Shown here piece by piece: positions 37,904 through 47,266 of a stretch of DNA of 64,000 nt. Below the pieces are notes generated by a model. That model made no database searches. It had not been told where the DNA came from and saw nothing but the letters and a program-made list of their open reading frames with translations. Every line of letters starts with the position of its first letter. The first letter of the stretch is position 1. The DNA comes from Enterobacter sichuanensis. Lineage in GTDB: Bacteria > Pseudomonadota > Gammaproteobacteria > Enterobacterales > Enterobacteriaceae. The translations under genes and the position numbers were made by a program. The stretch covers positions 1-64,000 of the forward strand of contig NZ_POVL01000023.1 in assembly GCF_002939185.1 (NCBI RefSeq), read 5' to 3'.

Positions 37904-40006
37904 ATGCATACCTCACGTTTTACGCTATGCGCCCTGGCAGGCGCTATCACGCTGGCATTACAGGTTCAGGCGTTTGCCGAAGAATCAACCATCGTCGTCA
38001 CGGGCTCAGAGCAGGGCAGCGCGCTGCCGGCCTGGACAAACAGCGCCACGAAATCGGCCGTGGCAGAAAGTAAAACGCCGCAGGTCATCACGACCCTCTC
38101 TGCCCCGGAAATTGAAAAGCGTCACGCGAATTCGGTGAATGAAATTCTGCGCTATGCGCCGGGCGTCTCGACGGAGGTGCGGGGGAATACCTCCTATTTG
38201 AGCGAATATAAAATTCGTGGCTTTACCGTCGACCAGGAGTTCTACAACGGGCTGCAGTTGCCCTACAACGTGACCGGCAATACCCAGGCCCGTATCGATC
38301 CGCTGTTGATTGACAGCGTGGATATCTTGAAAGGCCCTTCATCGGTGCTCTACGGCGGCGCCTCGCCGGGCGGGCTGGTGAATATTCAAAGTAAAAAGCC
38401 GCAGCGGGAGGCCCGAACCGAGTTCGGCTTCAACACCGGCAACCGCAATCTGAAAGAGGGTTATCTTGACTCAACCGGGCAGATTGCCGGCAGCGACTGG
38501 AACTACCGACTGCTGGGCAAAGCGACGGAAAATGACGATCAGCCGCACACCACCCGCTATGAAAACTACCTCGTTGCCCCGTCTGTCACCTGGCAGCCCG
38601 ACAGCAAAACCCGCCTTACCGTGGATGCGCTGGCGCAGAACAGCCCAGGTCTGACCCCATCGAACCCGCTGCCGCTCTCTTACCTGCGCTCGAAATACGC
38701 GGGCAAGCGCGATTACGCCGGCGATGAGTGGAGCGGGTTTAAGCAGCGGCAGTGGATGCTGGGCTACAGCTTTGAACACGCGTTTGACAGCGGCTGGGGC
38801 TTTAACCAGAAGGCACGCTATTTCGACGTCGACACGCATCAACGCAGCGTCTATGCAACGGGCACGGGAAGCGAGGTCTATCAGCTCAACCGCTTTGCCT
38901 ATACCACGGATGAAGATCTGCAAAGCTTCAACATCGATAACCAGGTCACTAAAACCGTGGCGCTGGGCGACTGGGAACATCACCTGCTGGCCGGGTTTGA
39001 CTATCAGAAGCTGAACTCCCACTTCCACTACCGGTATGCGACGGCCACGCCGGGTATCGATATGCGCGATCCTGACTATTCGCAGATCCATGAAAACGCG
39101 CTGGGGCTTTATACCGCCCAGAAAAACCGTCTGAGCTATCAGCAGAATGGCTATTACCTGCAGGATCAGGTCGCGTTTGGCGGCTTAAATCTGCTGGCCA
39201 GCCTGCGCTACGATGATTATCGCTCCGTTACCACCAATTACCTGCAGAACGGCGACAAGGCATGGGTATCCCAGGATCGCGTCACTAAACGTCTGGGCGC
39301 GCTTTACGCTTTCGATAACGGGATTTCACCGTTTATCAGCTATTCCGAAGGCTTTGCGCCGGTGTCGCCGAAGGGAACGCTCACGGCGAAAGAGGTGAAA
39401 CCGACCACCAGCAAACAGGTGGAAGGTGGGGTGAAATACCTGCTGGCCGATTATGCCACCACCCTGACGGCGTCGGTGTTTAACATCCGTCAGAAAAATG
39501 TCGTCACCTCCGATCCGGGGTTCCTGAATTACAGCCAGACCGGTGAGGTGGAATCCAAAGGGGCAGAGCTCTCGGTCGTCAGCCGTCCGACGGATAATCT
39601 GACGCTGATTGCCAACTATGCTTACACCCACGCAATCAATACCGAAGATGATAAATACCAGGGCAAACGCCCGACGCAGGTGCCGGAGAATGCCTTTAAC
39701 CTCTGGGGAGATTACACCTTTGAAAACACGCCGCTGAAAGGGCTGATGCTGGGTGCGGGGGCGCGTTACACTGGCTCCATGGAGATTTCGCCAGCTAACG
39801 ATGCGGGTAAACTGGGCGGGACCACGCAGTACGATCTGTCGGCCTCTTACCGGATGGGCGAAATCCTGCCGTCGCTTGCGGGGCTAACGCTTAAAGCCAG
39901 CGCGCAGAACATCACCAACAAAGAGACGCTCACCTGTTACGACGCAACAAACTGCTGGATTGGGCGTGACCGGACGTATCAGTTAGGGGCGAGTTACAGT
40001 TTCTGA
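37904..40006 (+). CDS. TonB-dependent ferric siderophore receptor (FoxA-like)
   Basis: The 700-residue outer membrane receptor has a signal peptide (MHTSRFTLCALAGAITLALQ, cut after QAFA), a TonB box (ESTIVVTGSE), a plug domain (about 50-160, with RIDPLLIDSVDILKGPSSVLYG and GGLVNIQSKKP) and a 22-strand barrel ending in the terminal Phe of GASYSF. A disulfide-like Cys pair lies near the end (LTCYDATNCW). The overall pattern resembles hydroxamate receptors such as FoxA and FhuA; the ligand is not certain. The ATG at 37904 begins the signal peptide; the open frame upstream crosses the Fur box. It is inserted between ymgE and treA relative to E. coli. Confidence 0.88.
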   Translation: MHTSRFTLCALAGAITLALQVQAFAEESTIVVTGSEQGSALPAWTNSATKSAVAESKTPQVITTLSAPEIEKRHANSVNEILRYAPGVSTEVRGNTSYLSEYKIRGFTVDQEFYNGLQLPYNVTGNTQARIDPLLIDSVDILKGPSSVLYGGASPGGLVNIQSKKPQREARTEFGFNTGNRNLKEGYLDSTGQIAGSDWNYRLLGKATENDDQPHTTRYENYLVAPSVTWQPDSKTRLTVDALAQNSPGLTPSNPLPLSYLRSKYAGKRDYAGDEWSGFKQRQWMLGYSFEHAFDSGWGFNQKARYFDVDTHQRSVYATGTGSEVYQLNRFAYTTDEDLQSFNIDNQVTKTVALGDWEHHLLAGFDYQKLNSHFHYRYATATPGIDMRDPDYSQIHENALGLYTAQKNRLSYQQNGYYLQDQVAFGGLNLLASLRYDDYRSVTTNYLQNGDKAWVSQDRVTKRLGALYAFDNGISPFISYSEGFAPVSPKGTLTAKEVKPTTSKQVEGGVKYLLADYATTLTASVFNIRQKNVVTSDPGFLNYSQTGEVESKGAELSVVSRPTDNLTLIANYAYTHAINTEDDKYQGKRPTQVPENAFNLWGDYTFENTPLKGLMLGAGARYTGSMEISPANDAGKLGGTTQYDLSASYRMGEILPSLAGLTLKASAQNITNKETLTCYDATNCWIGRDRTYQLGASYSF

Positions 40007-40028
40007 GCAAAGCCCTTTGAGGGCAAAA

Positions 40029-40060
40029 TGTAGGCCGGGCGGCGTAGCCGCCACCCGGCA
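40029..40060. repeat. REP-like element
   Basis: TGTAGGCCGGGCGGCGTAGC followed by CGCCACCCGGCA is one REP unit, seven bases from the treA stop and between two convergent genes. Confidence 0.75.
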
Positions 40061-40067
40061 AGACACG

Positions 40068-41753
40068 TTACTGCGCCGTAGCTTTTGCTGGCGCAACCTC
40101 GTCATTCGCTGCAGACCGGTTCTCCGGCACGCTGTCGCACGGTTTCTCTTTCAGGCATACCAGGTCCAGCATCTTCAGCGTCACGCCGTTGCTCCAGCCG
40201 AAGCCATCCTGAAGCGGATACTCTCCACCGCCGCCGCCAGTACCGGTGGTCGACACGTCATACTTCTCGACCAGTTTCTTTTCGCGGTCGTACGTATGCT
40301 GAACGTTCTTCAGGAAGCGCCAGGTCACGTCCATCGCGACCTTATCTTGTCCGTAATTCTGCAATCCTTCCGTGGCCACCCACTGTAGCGGAGCCCAGCC
40401 GTTCGGTGCATCCCACTGCTGGCCGCTGTTGACGGTGGTGGTCGCAATCCCGCCCGGTTGTAACAGGCGCGATGAGGTTGCCGCTGCGACTTTATCGGCA
40501 CGATCCTGCGCCGCGGCCTTCACATAAAGCGGGAACAGGGCCGCGGCGGTGAGCTGATTACGTACCTTCTTGCTCTTCAGATCGTAATCAGCGTACCAGC
40601 CCTCTTTATCATTCCACAGGTGGCTCTCGATGGCTTTCTGGCGTGCCGTTGCCAGCGCCTCATATTTGCTTGCGCTGGCGGCATCGCCACTCTCCTGGCT
40701 TGCCCGGGCCAGCAGTTTTTCCATTTTGAACATCAGGGCGTTCAGATCCACGGGCACGATGCTGGTGGTCCGGATAGTGGCGAGCTTTTGCGGGTCATCC
40801 ATCCAGCGGGAGCTAAAGTCCCAGCCCGAGGCCGCAGCGGAACGCAAATCACGGTAGATCTCGGTCGCAGGACGGTTCGGGTTACTTTTGGCGGTATTCA
40901 CATCATCAAGCCAGGATTCCGGGCGCGGCGTATCGCGGTCATCCCAGTAGCGATTGAGGATAGCGCCATCATCCAGCTTCACCACGCGTTTGTTGGCTTG
41001 CCCGGGTTGCAGGGCGTCGACGCCATCCATCCAGTAGGCATACTCTTTTTCCATCTGCGGACGATATTTCTTCAGCGCATCGCTGTCGTGGGTCGCCAGC
41101 AGTTCAACCATCAGCGAGAAGAACGGCGGCTGGGAGCGGCTCAGGTAATAGCTGCGGTTGCCGTTGGGAATATGCCCGAAGGTGTCAATTTCATACGCAA
41201 AGTTGTCCACCATATCGCTGATTTTGTCCCAGTGGTCGCTCTCCGCCAGGCCTAGCATGGTGAAATAGCTGTCCCAGTAGTAGACCTCACGGAAACGTCC
41301 GCCAGGCACAACGTACGGCTTCGGTAACGGCAGAAGGGAATCCCATTTATTGCTGGCTTTGTCGGTGGTACGCGTCAGCACCGGCCAGAGATCGTCAATG
41401 TGCTCACGTAAACTTTGTCCTGCGGGCGGAACATATTTTTCTCCTTCACCCGGCAGCGTAAAGTTCACCTCGACGAAATGGCGTAAGTCAAACCCGGACT
41501 GACGACGTTGCATACGGTAGTCGGCAAGGATTGTCAGGGGATCGCTGTTTGGCACCGCGTCGGCAAAGGTTTTTTGATCGGGAAAGAGTTTGGCGCTCTG
41601 AACATCACTGAAGAGGGGCCCGAGCAAAATATCCGGTGAATTCGTCTGGCCTGCGTTCATCTCTTCCGCGTAGCCAGAAGCGGCCACCGCGAGCAGCGCA
41701 CTGCCCAGAACCACAGGTAAGAGGCGAGGGCGCAGCTTTTGAGGGATTATCAT
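40068..41753 (-). CDS. treA: Periplasmic trehalase
   Basis: The 561-residue GH37 enzyme hydrolyses trehalose to two glucoses in the periplasm, which feeds glucose to PTS permeases such as ManXYZ. A signal peptide ([20 protein letters not shown]) is followed by the trehalase signatures [14 protein letters not shown] (near 150) and [13 protein letters not shown] (near 440). Length is close to E. coli TreA (565). In E. coli it is induced by osmotic stress and RpoS. It is divergent from a sugar symporter gene. Confidence 0.96.
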   Translation of the reverse strand: MIIPQKLRPRLLPVVLGSALLAVAASGYAEEMNAGQTNSPDILLGPLFSDVQSAKLFPDQKTFADAVPNSDPLTILADYRMQRRQSGFDLRHFVEVNFTLPGEGEKYVPPAGQSLREHIDDLWPVLTRTTDKASNKWDSLLPLPKPYVVPGGRFREVYYWDSYFTMLGLAESDHWDKISDMVDNFAYEIDTFGHIPNGNRSYYLSRSQPPFFSLMVELLATHDSDALKKYRPQMEKEYAYWMDGVDALQPGQANKRVVKLDDGAILNRYWDDRDTPRPESWLDDVNTAKSNPNRPATEIYRDLRSAAASGWDFSSRWMDDPQKLATIRTTSIVPVDLNALMFKMEKLLARASQESGDAASASKYEALATARQKAIESHLWNDKEGWYADYDLKSKKVRNQLTAAALFPLYVKAAAQDRADKVAAATSSRLLQPGGIATTTVNSGQQWDAPNGWAPLQWVATEGLQNYGQDKVAMDVTWRFLKNVQHTYDREKKLVEKYDVSTTGTGGGGGEYPLQDGFGWSNGVTLKMLDLVCLKEKPCDSVPENRSAANDEVAPAKATAQ

Positions 41754-42119
41754 TGGTGCTTCTCCTTATTTCACTGAGCAGCAGTTACGCTGTCATCAAT
41801 CACCAGAAAACCTTAGTCGAATATGCCGCGCTTCGCGTGCCGAACATCGCATTTTGTACAAATCCAGACTATTTACCGTTGCGTTTCACGCGCGGTATGA
41901 CGCGCTGGAATATTGATTTTGTGAATATCTAACGGCAAAGAAAATAAAGTGCGATCCGTTGCACAGAATGTGCCCGACGAACGCTTTCTTTTAATTATCA
42001 CGATCACATAAAGCAAAAAACATAAGTTCGAGGTGAAAAAACATAATGGATCGCCGCATGGCTCTCAGGCGAAATTGTCGCTACGAAAGAAACCGGTTTC
42101 ATAAATGAGGAGTCACGCG
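41754..42119. other. Divergent treA/symporter control region
   Basis: This 366-base gap has no supported ORF. It is AT-rich in the middle (41935-42050), where promoters are expected. A CRP half-site (ATGTGA on the minus strand, about 42002-42008) is weak. A perfect 12-base palindrome sits at its right end, just before the symporter ribosome site. Confidence 0.5.
42089..42100. promoter_or_regulatory. LacI-family-type operator before the sugar symporter
   Basis: GAAACCGGTTTC is a perfect palindrome with central CG, matching the LacI/GalR-family pattern AANCGNTT. It lies eight bases before the ribosome site of the symporter gene, in its leader, where a bound repressor would block transcription. 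Confidence 0.5.
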
Positions 42120-43478
42120 ATGTCAATTGCAGAGAAAATTCCGGTCAAAGAGAAAATAGGCTATAGCCTGGGCGATGCAGCGAGTCATATAGTATTTGAC
42201 TCATCGGTGGCCATTCTGGCGTATTACTATACGGATATCTATGGATTACCCCCGGCCGTCATGGGAACCATGTTTCTTCTGGTGCGTTTATTAGATGCGA
42301 TTACCGACCCGATTATGGGCGCAATTGCTGATGCAACCTCCACGCGCTGGGGCCGTTTTCGTCCCTGGCTGTTGGCAATATGCGTTCCTTTTGCGGTGAG
42401 TTGCGTGCTGGTTTATTCCATTCCGGATTTTACCGAAACCGGAAAAATTTATTATGCCGTCGGCGCATATATATTTATGACCCTGATGTATACCGCCATT
42501 AATATCCCGTATTGCTCCCTGGGGGCGGCGCTAACGTCCGACCCACGCGAAAACCTCTCTTTGCAGTCCTGGCGTTTTGCCATCACCCCGATTGGCGGTG
42601 CGCTTGGCACCGCCCTCATTCTGCCCCTGGCTGATTACCTCTACCCGGGCGACAGAGCAACAGGTATTCAGGTGGCGATGGCGCTCTTCGGCGCGATCGG
42701 CTGCCTGATGTTTATTGTCTGTTTTGTCACCACCAAAGAGCGGGTGCAGCCCATCAAAGAGGAGAATCTCAACATTGCCCGTGACGTTAAGATCCTCTTT
42801 CGTAACGATCAGTGGCGTATTCTCTCCATCTACAACTTTATGATGCTGGTAGCGGTGGTGATCCGCGGTGGCGCGGTGGTCTATTACGTCAATACCGTCC
42901 TGAACAAAGGGGCAGACATCATCTCGTACTTTATGCTGGGTGGGATGCTGGCTTCGATGTTGGGCTCCGTACTGGCACAGCCGTTTGGCACCCGTTTTTG
43001 CAAGGTCAAACTCTCGTTCTGGATCAATATTCTGAATGCGGCGTTAGGCGTGGCCTGTTTCTGGCTGCCGCTGGAATTTTGGGTTATTCCCTTAATTGCC
43101 CACATTCTTATTCAGATTGTACAGGGCGGTAATGGCGCGCTGCAGTGGTCGATGATCACCGATGCAAATAATTACGGTGAATGGAAAACTCAGCGTCGAA
43201 TTACAGGTATGAATGTTGCGGCCAATATATTCGTCATTAAATTAGGTGTGGCGGTCGGCGGTGCTATTCTGGGCTGGGTACTGGCCTGGTACAATTATGA
43301 ATCCAGCAGCACGGTACAATCGGAATCCGCCGTTCAGGGCGTCATTCTGCTGTTTACCTTGATTCCCTCTCTCTTTTATTTACTCACTGCTTTCTCCATT
43401 AAGTTTTATAAATTAACGGAAAACGTCATGAATGGCGTGGTGAATGATTTAAATAAAGGCGAATTCGCTAACTCTTAA
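42120..43478 (+). CDS. GPH-family glycoside-cation symporter
   Basis: The 452-residue, twelve-helix transporter belongs to the glycoside-pentoside-hexuronide:cation symporter family (MelB, GusB, YicJ, XylP). It has the N-terminal KEKIGYSLGDAASHIVFD motif with the cation-site Asp, DAITDPIMGAIADATSTRWGRFRPW between helices 2 and 3, and an amphipathic C-terminal tail. The ATG at 42120 follows GAGGAG at seven bases; the ATG at 42105 precedes that site. It is followed by a carbohydrate porin. No glycosidase is nearby except periplasmic treA, so the substrate is open. Confidence 0.88.
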   Translation: MSIAEKIPVKEKIGYSLGDAASHIVFDSSVAILAYYYTDIYGLPPAVMGTMFLLVRLLDAITDPIMGAIADATSTRWGRFRPWLLAICVPFAVSCVLVYSIPDFTETGKIYYAVGAYIFMTLMYTAINIPYCSLGAALTSDPRENLSLQSWRFAITPIGGALGTALILPLADYLYPGDRATGIQVAMALFGAIGCLMFIVCFVTTKERVQPIKEENLNIARDVKILFRNDQWRILSIYNFMMLVAVVIRGGAVVYYVNTVLNKGADIISYFMLGGMLASMLGSVLAQPFGTRFCKVKLSFWINILNAALGVACFWLPLEFWVIPLIAHILIQIVQGGNGALQWSMITDANNYGEWKTQRRITGMNVAANIFVIKLGVAVGGAILGWVLAWYNYESSSTVQSESAVQGVILLFTLIPSLFYLLTAFSIKFYKLTENVMNGVVNDLNKGEFANS

Positions 43479-43563
43479 TGCTTTCAGTAGTAAGCCGATA
43501 ATTCATGCGAATTATCGGTGAGGTTCTCTGTGTCCGTCAGGAAATAATGATTAACTCACGAGG

Positions 43564-44952
43564 ATGGAGTCGATGAAAGTGAAAACCCTTGCACTCATTG
43601 TCAGTGCGTTTTGTACTACCGGAGCAATGGCAGCAAACGATACCCAGCGTCTGGAAGATAAACTGGCGCAACTGGAGGCGCGTCTCGAAAAGGCCGAAAG
43701 CCGGGCGGCAAAGGCGGAGGCACAAATTCAGGTGCTGGAAAAACAGCAGCAGACGGTCGCCGTCGCAAATCCGGTTGTGGTGGAAGCGACGGAGCCTGCG
43801 ACAGCACAAGCGGCACCGAAGCTGACGTTATCCGGCTACGGTGATATTAAGTTTTATGGCGACGTTGAATTCAATATGGACGCAGCCAGCAAGACCGGCA
43901 GTTTAACTTCCATGAAAACGACGGCCAACAAAGACTGGGCGCCCGGCAGCCATGAACGCTGGGATATTAACGGGCGTCTGCTGTTAGGTTTTGACGGCTA
44001 TAAACGGATGGCAAACGGCAATTTCGCCGGCTTCTCCGTGCAGCCGCTGGCTGACTTAACGGGCAAAATGAACCTCGATGATGCCGTTTTCTTCTTTGGC
44101 ACAGAAAACGACTGGAAGGTGAAAGTGGGCCGCTTCGAAGCGTATGACATGTTCCCGCTTAATCAAGATACCTTCGTTGAATATTCCGGCAACACCGCCA
44201 ACGATCTCTACAGCGATGGCTACGGCTACATCTACATGATGAAAGAGGGGCGCGGGCGTAGCGACAGCGGCGGTAACTTCCTGCTCAGCAAAACGCTGGG
44301 TAACTGGTATCTCGAGGTAAACACCCTGCTGGAAGATGGCAGTTCACTGTTTGTGGACCAGCAGTATCACGGTGTGGACCTGGATAACGATAAAAACGTC
44401 GCCTATGTCCGGCCGGTCATTGCCTGGCAGGAAGGGAACTTCTCGACGGCCATCGCGATGGAGAGCAACCTCGTCAACAACGCCTATCGCTACCGTGATG
44501 CGTCAGGAAAATGGATAGACCAGTCTGACCGCACCGGCTACGGTTTCACCATGACGTGGAACGGGCAAAAAACCGATCCGGATGACGGGATCGTGGCGAA
44601 CCTGAATACCGCCTACATGGATGCCACAGATGAGACGGATTTCACCGCGGGTGTGAATGGCTTATGGCGCAATTTCGAACTGGGCTATATCTACGCGCAT
44701 AACCAGATCGACAATTTCAACACCGCAAACTTCGACGCGGACTGCGACAGCGACTGCTGGGTGACCGATCCCGGGGATTATGATATTCACACCATTCATG
44801 CGTCATACCTGATCCCTAACGTGATGCAGATGAAGAATTTCAACATCTATCTTGGCGCGTATGCTTCCTGGGTGGAAGCACATCCGAACGATGGCGATGA
44901 CCGAAGCGACGATCGCTACGGCGGACGCGTGCGCTTTAAATACTATTTCTGA
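43564..44952 (+). CDS. LamB/ScrY-type carbohydrate porin
   Basis: The 462-residue outer membrane protein has a signal peptide (cut after AMA), an N-terminal coiled coil (about 24-65, Leu/Glu/Arg-rich) as in ScrY and RafY, then an 18-strand sugar porin barrel ending in RVRFKYYF. Aromatic residues suited to a greasy slide are frequent. It would pass oligosaccharides or glycosides to the periplasm. It lies 85 bases behind the GPH symporter and is likely in the same operon; together they form an import route lacking an obvious hydrolase. Confidence 0.85.
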   Translation: MESMKVKTLALIVSAFCTTGAMAANDTQRLEDKLAQLEARLEKAESRAAKAEAQIQVLEKQQQTVAVANPVVVEATEPATAQAAPKLTLSGYGDIKFYGDVEFNMDAASKTGSLTSMKTTANKDWAPGSHERWDINGRLLLGFDGYKRMANGNFAGFSVQPLADLTGKMNLDDAVFFFGTENDWKVKVGRFEAYDMFPLNQDTFVEYSGNTANDLYSDGYGYIYMMKEGRGRSDSGGNFLLSKTLGNWYLEVNTLLEDGSSLFVDQQYHGVDLDNDKNVAYVRPVIAWQEGNFSTAIAMESNLVNNAYRYRDASGKWIDQSDRTGYGFTMTWNGQKTDPDDGIVANLNTAYMDATDETDFTAGVNGLWRNFELGYIYAHNQIDNFNTANFDADCDSDCWVTDPGDYDIHTIHASYLIPNVMQMKNFNIYLGAYASWVEAHPNDGDDRSDDRYGGRVRFKYYF

Positions 44953-44965
44953 TGCCGTACGCCGG

Positions 44966-45922
44966 TCAGGCCTCTTCCGGGGTCTGGCTGGCTTCCCGCA
45001 GTATCCCCGGCGCATGGCCGATAATCCGCTTAAACGCCCGGCTGAACGCCGCGAGCGATCCATACCCCAGCCGCAGCGCCACCGTTTCAATAGGCTGGTT
45101 CTCATGGCGAATATACTGAATGGCCAGCCGCATTCTCAGCTCGCTGAGATATCTGGCCGGCGTGGTTCCCGTCGCCGCCAGAAAGCGTTCTGCAAACACG
45201 GAGCGGGAGGTGCCGGCTTCTTTCGCCAGATCCGCCACGCTCCAGTTCAGCCCCGGCTGCTGGTGCATGGCGTAGATCGCCCGGCTCAGACGCGGGTCGC
45301 GCAGGACCTGCACCCAGCCGGTGGCTTTCCCACAGCCGCCTTCCACCCAGCCGCGCACGATTAATGCCGCCACCACGTCAGCCAGGCGCGCGAGGATCCC
45401 GGCGAAACCGGCCTGACGCGTCAGGGATTCACGCTCCATCGCCGCCAGCAGCGGGTGGATCTCCGGCCACGTGGACATCAGCCGGCTGACCATCATCACC
45501 TCCGGCATCGCTTTGATCAGCGGCTGCATCCCGCCCAGTTCAAAATCCATACAGCCGCTAAAGATGATGGTGTTATCGCTGTCCGGACACGGCTCGCAGG
45601 TGATCGCGCAAACTGAGCTGCAGATGGGCTCGCTGGGAAACGCGGTGACCGGGGTGAGGGTGGCCTGTTCGTCCGACAGCAGGGCGTGTGCGTCGCCATT
45701 CGGAATAAAGAGGGCATCACCGCTGCTTAAGGTAAACGTTGCGCCACTCTCCATACGCAGCAGGGCGCTGCCGCGGCTGACGAAATGAAACTGCGCTCGG
45801 CCGGGGGCCTGGTGGAACGCCACTCCGAACGGCGCGCTGGCTTCAATGCGACGATATTTCACGCCCGACAAGCGCATGCCGTGCAAAAGTTCGCTGATCA
45901 GATCGGGGGACTGAGCGGTCAT
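44966..45922 (-). CDS. AraC-family transcriptional regulator with cupin domain
   Basis: The 318-residue regulator has an N-terminal cupin-type sensor domain (residues 10-180, AraC_binding_2/cupin_6 type, with FHFVSRGSALLRMESG) and a C-terminal AraC DNA-binding domain with two helix-turn-helix units (WSVADLAKEAGTSRSVFAERF and ETVALRLGYGSLAAFSRAFKR). It is divergent from an MFS exporter gene 115 bases away, its likely target. The cupin part contains several cysteines (EPICSSVCAITCEPC) that might sense metal or redox state; this is speculation. Confidence 0.9.
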   Translation of the reverse strand: MTAQSPDLISELLHGMRLSGVKYRRIEASAPFGVAFHQAPGRAQFHFVSRGSALLRMESGATFTLSSGDALFIPNGDAHALLSDEQATLTPVTAFPSEPICSSVCAITCEPCPDSDNTIIFSGCMDFELGGMQPLIKAMPEVMMVSRLMSTWPEIHPLLAAMERESLTRQAGFAGILARLADVVAALIVRGWVEGGCGKATGWVQVLRDPRLSRAIYAMHQQPGLNWSVADLAKEAGTSRSVFAERFLAATGTTPARYLSELRMRLAIQYIRHENQPIETVALRLGYGSLAAFSRAFKRIIGHAPGILREASQTPEEA

Positions 45923-46037
45923 GGCAAAACTCCGGACGAATAATCAATAAGTGGAGATTATATGTCATAGATCGTCCACGGTGAACCCTCTATGCTTTTG
46001 CGACAGTTGTCACATTTTCATAACGGGAGATCAACAG

Positions 46038-47225
46038 ATGAGTTCATGTGTCGCGGCGAGAGAGGCTGTTGCGCCTGCAAAACCCGCCTGGCGGGCCGTC
46101 TATTCACTGGGGCTGGGCGTGTTTGGTTTGATCACGGCAGAATTTCTGCCCGCCAGTTTGTTAACGCCAATGGCCGCAAGCCTGGGCGTCACCGAGGGGA
46201 TGGCCGGGCAGGCGGTAACCGCCACCGCGCTGGTGGCGCTGGTCACCGGGTTGCTGATTACTCCGGCGACCAAGAGTATCGACCGCCGCTGGGTGCTGAT
46301 GTTTTTCTCGGTGCTGCAAATTATCTCCAGTCTGCTGGTGGCCTTTGCGCCCACGCTGCACGTCCTGCTGATGGGACGCCTGCTGCTGGGAATTGCCATC
46401 GGGGGATTCTGGGCGATGTCGACGGCCACGACGATGCGTCTGGTTCCTGCCGATAAAGTGCCGAAGGCGCTGGCGGTGATCTTCTCCAGCGTATCGATTG
46501 CCACGGTGGTCGCGGCGCCGCTGGGCAGCTATCTTGGCAGCCTGATTGGCTGGCGCAACGTGTTTATTCTCTGCATTCTGCCGAGCATGCTGGCGCTGCT
46601 GTGGCAGCTGTGGGTGCTGCCCTCCATGAAACCTGAGAGCAGCGGCAGTCTTGGGACGCTGTTCCGTGTGCTGCGTCGTCCGGGGATGATCGGCGGCATG
46701 CTGGCGACCATCCTGATCTTCAGCGGCCACTTTGCCTTCTTTACCTACCTGCGTCCGTTCCTGGAAACGGTTGGTCAGGTGGGCGTGGAGAGTATCTCGC
46801 TGATCCTGCTGGGCTTTGGTATCGCCAACTTTTTGGGGACGTCGGTTGCCGGGCATCTGCTGTCACGCAATCTGCATCTGACGCTCGCTTTGGTGCCATT
46901 CGCCATGGGCGTACTGGCGCTGACCATGGTGGCGTTTGGTCATCTGGCCATGCTGGACGGCTTACTGGTTGCGCTGTGGGGCTTTGCCTTTGGTCTGGTT
47001 CCGGTGGGCTGGTCAACCTGGCTTGCTACCACCGTACCGGATGAAGCCGAAAGTGCAGGGGGGCTGCTGGTCGCCTCAATCCAGCTGGCGATAAGCGCCG
47101 GTGCGGCCGGTGGCGGGGCGGTGTTTGATCTCAACGGTGCCACAGGCGTCTTCGCCGGCAGCGGTTTCCTGCTGGTGACGGCGATGGTGATTGTATTTAT
47201 GGGCGTGAAGGTTAAGGCGGAGTGA
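46038..47225 (+). CDS. MFS exporter of the DHA1 family (NepI-like)
   Basis: The 395-residue transporter has twelve helices and close similarity in pattern to E. coli NepI, a purine ribonucleoside exporter (EFLPASLLTPMAASLGVTEGMAGQAVT, GRLLLGIAIGGFWAMSTATTMRLVP, FALVPVGWSTW-like stretch). The ATG at 46038 has CGGGAGA upstream; the open frame begins earlier without support. The divergent AraC regulator probably controls it. The substrate could be nucleosides, sugars or drugs. Confidence 0.88.
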   Translation: MSSCVAAREAVAPAKPAWRAVYSLGLGVFGLITAEFLPASLLTPMAASLGVTEGMAGQAVTATALVALVTGLLITPATKSIDRRWVLMFFSVLQIISSLLVAFAPTLHVLLMGRLLLGIAIGGFWAMSTATTMRLVPADKVPKALAVIFSSVSIATVVAAPLGSYLGSLIGWRNVFILCILPSMLALLWQLWVLPSMKPESSGSLGTLFRVLRRPGMIGGMLATILIFSGHFAFFTYLRPFLETVGQVGVESISLILLGFGIANFLGTSVAGHLLSRNLHLTLALVPFAMGVLALTMVAFGHLAMLDGLLVALWGFAFGLVPVGWSTWLATTVPDEAESAGGLLVASIQLAISAGAAGGGAVFDLNGATGVFAGSGFLLVTAMVIVFMGVKVKAE

Positions 47226-47230
47226 TGAAT

Positions 47231-47260
47231 TTGCCGGGTGAGCGTTAACGCCACCCGGCT
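47231..47260. repeat. REP-like hairpin
   Basis: TTGCCGGGTGAGCGTTAACG then CCACCCGGCT forms a hairpin between the convergent MFS and GAPDH genes. Confidence 0.6.
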
Positions 47261-47266
47261 CAAGAC

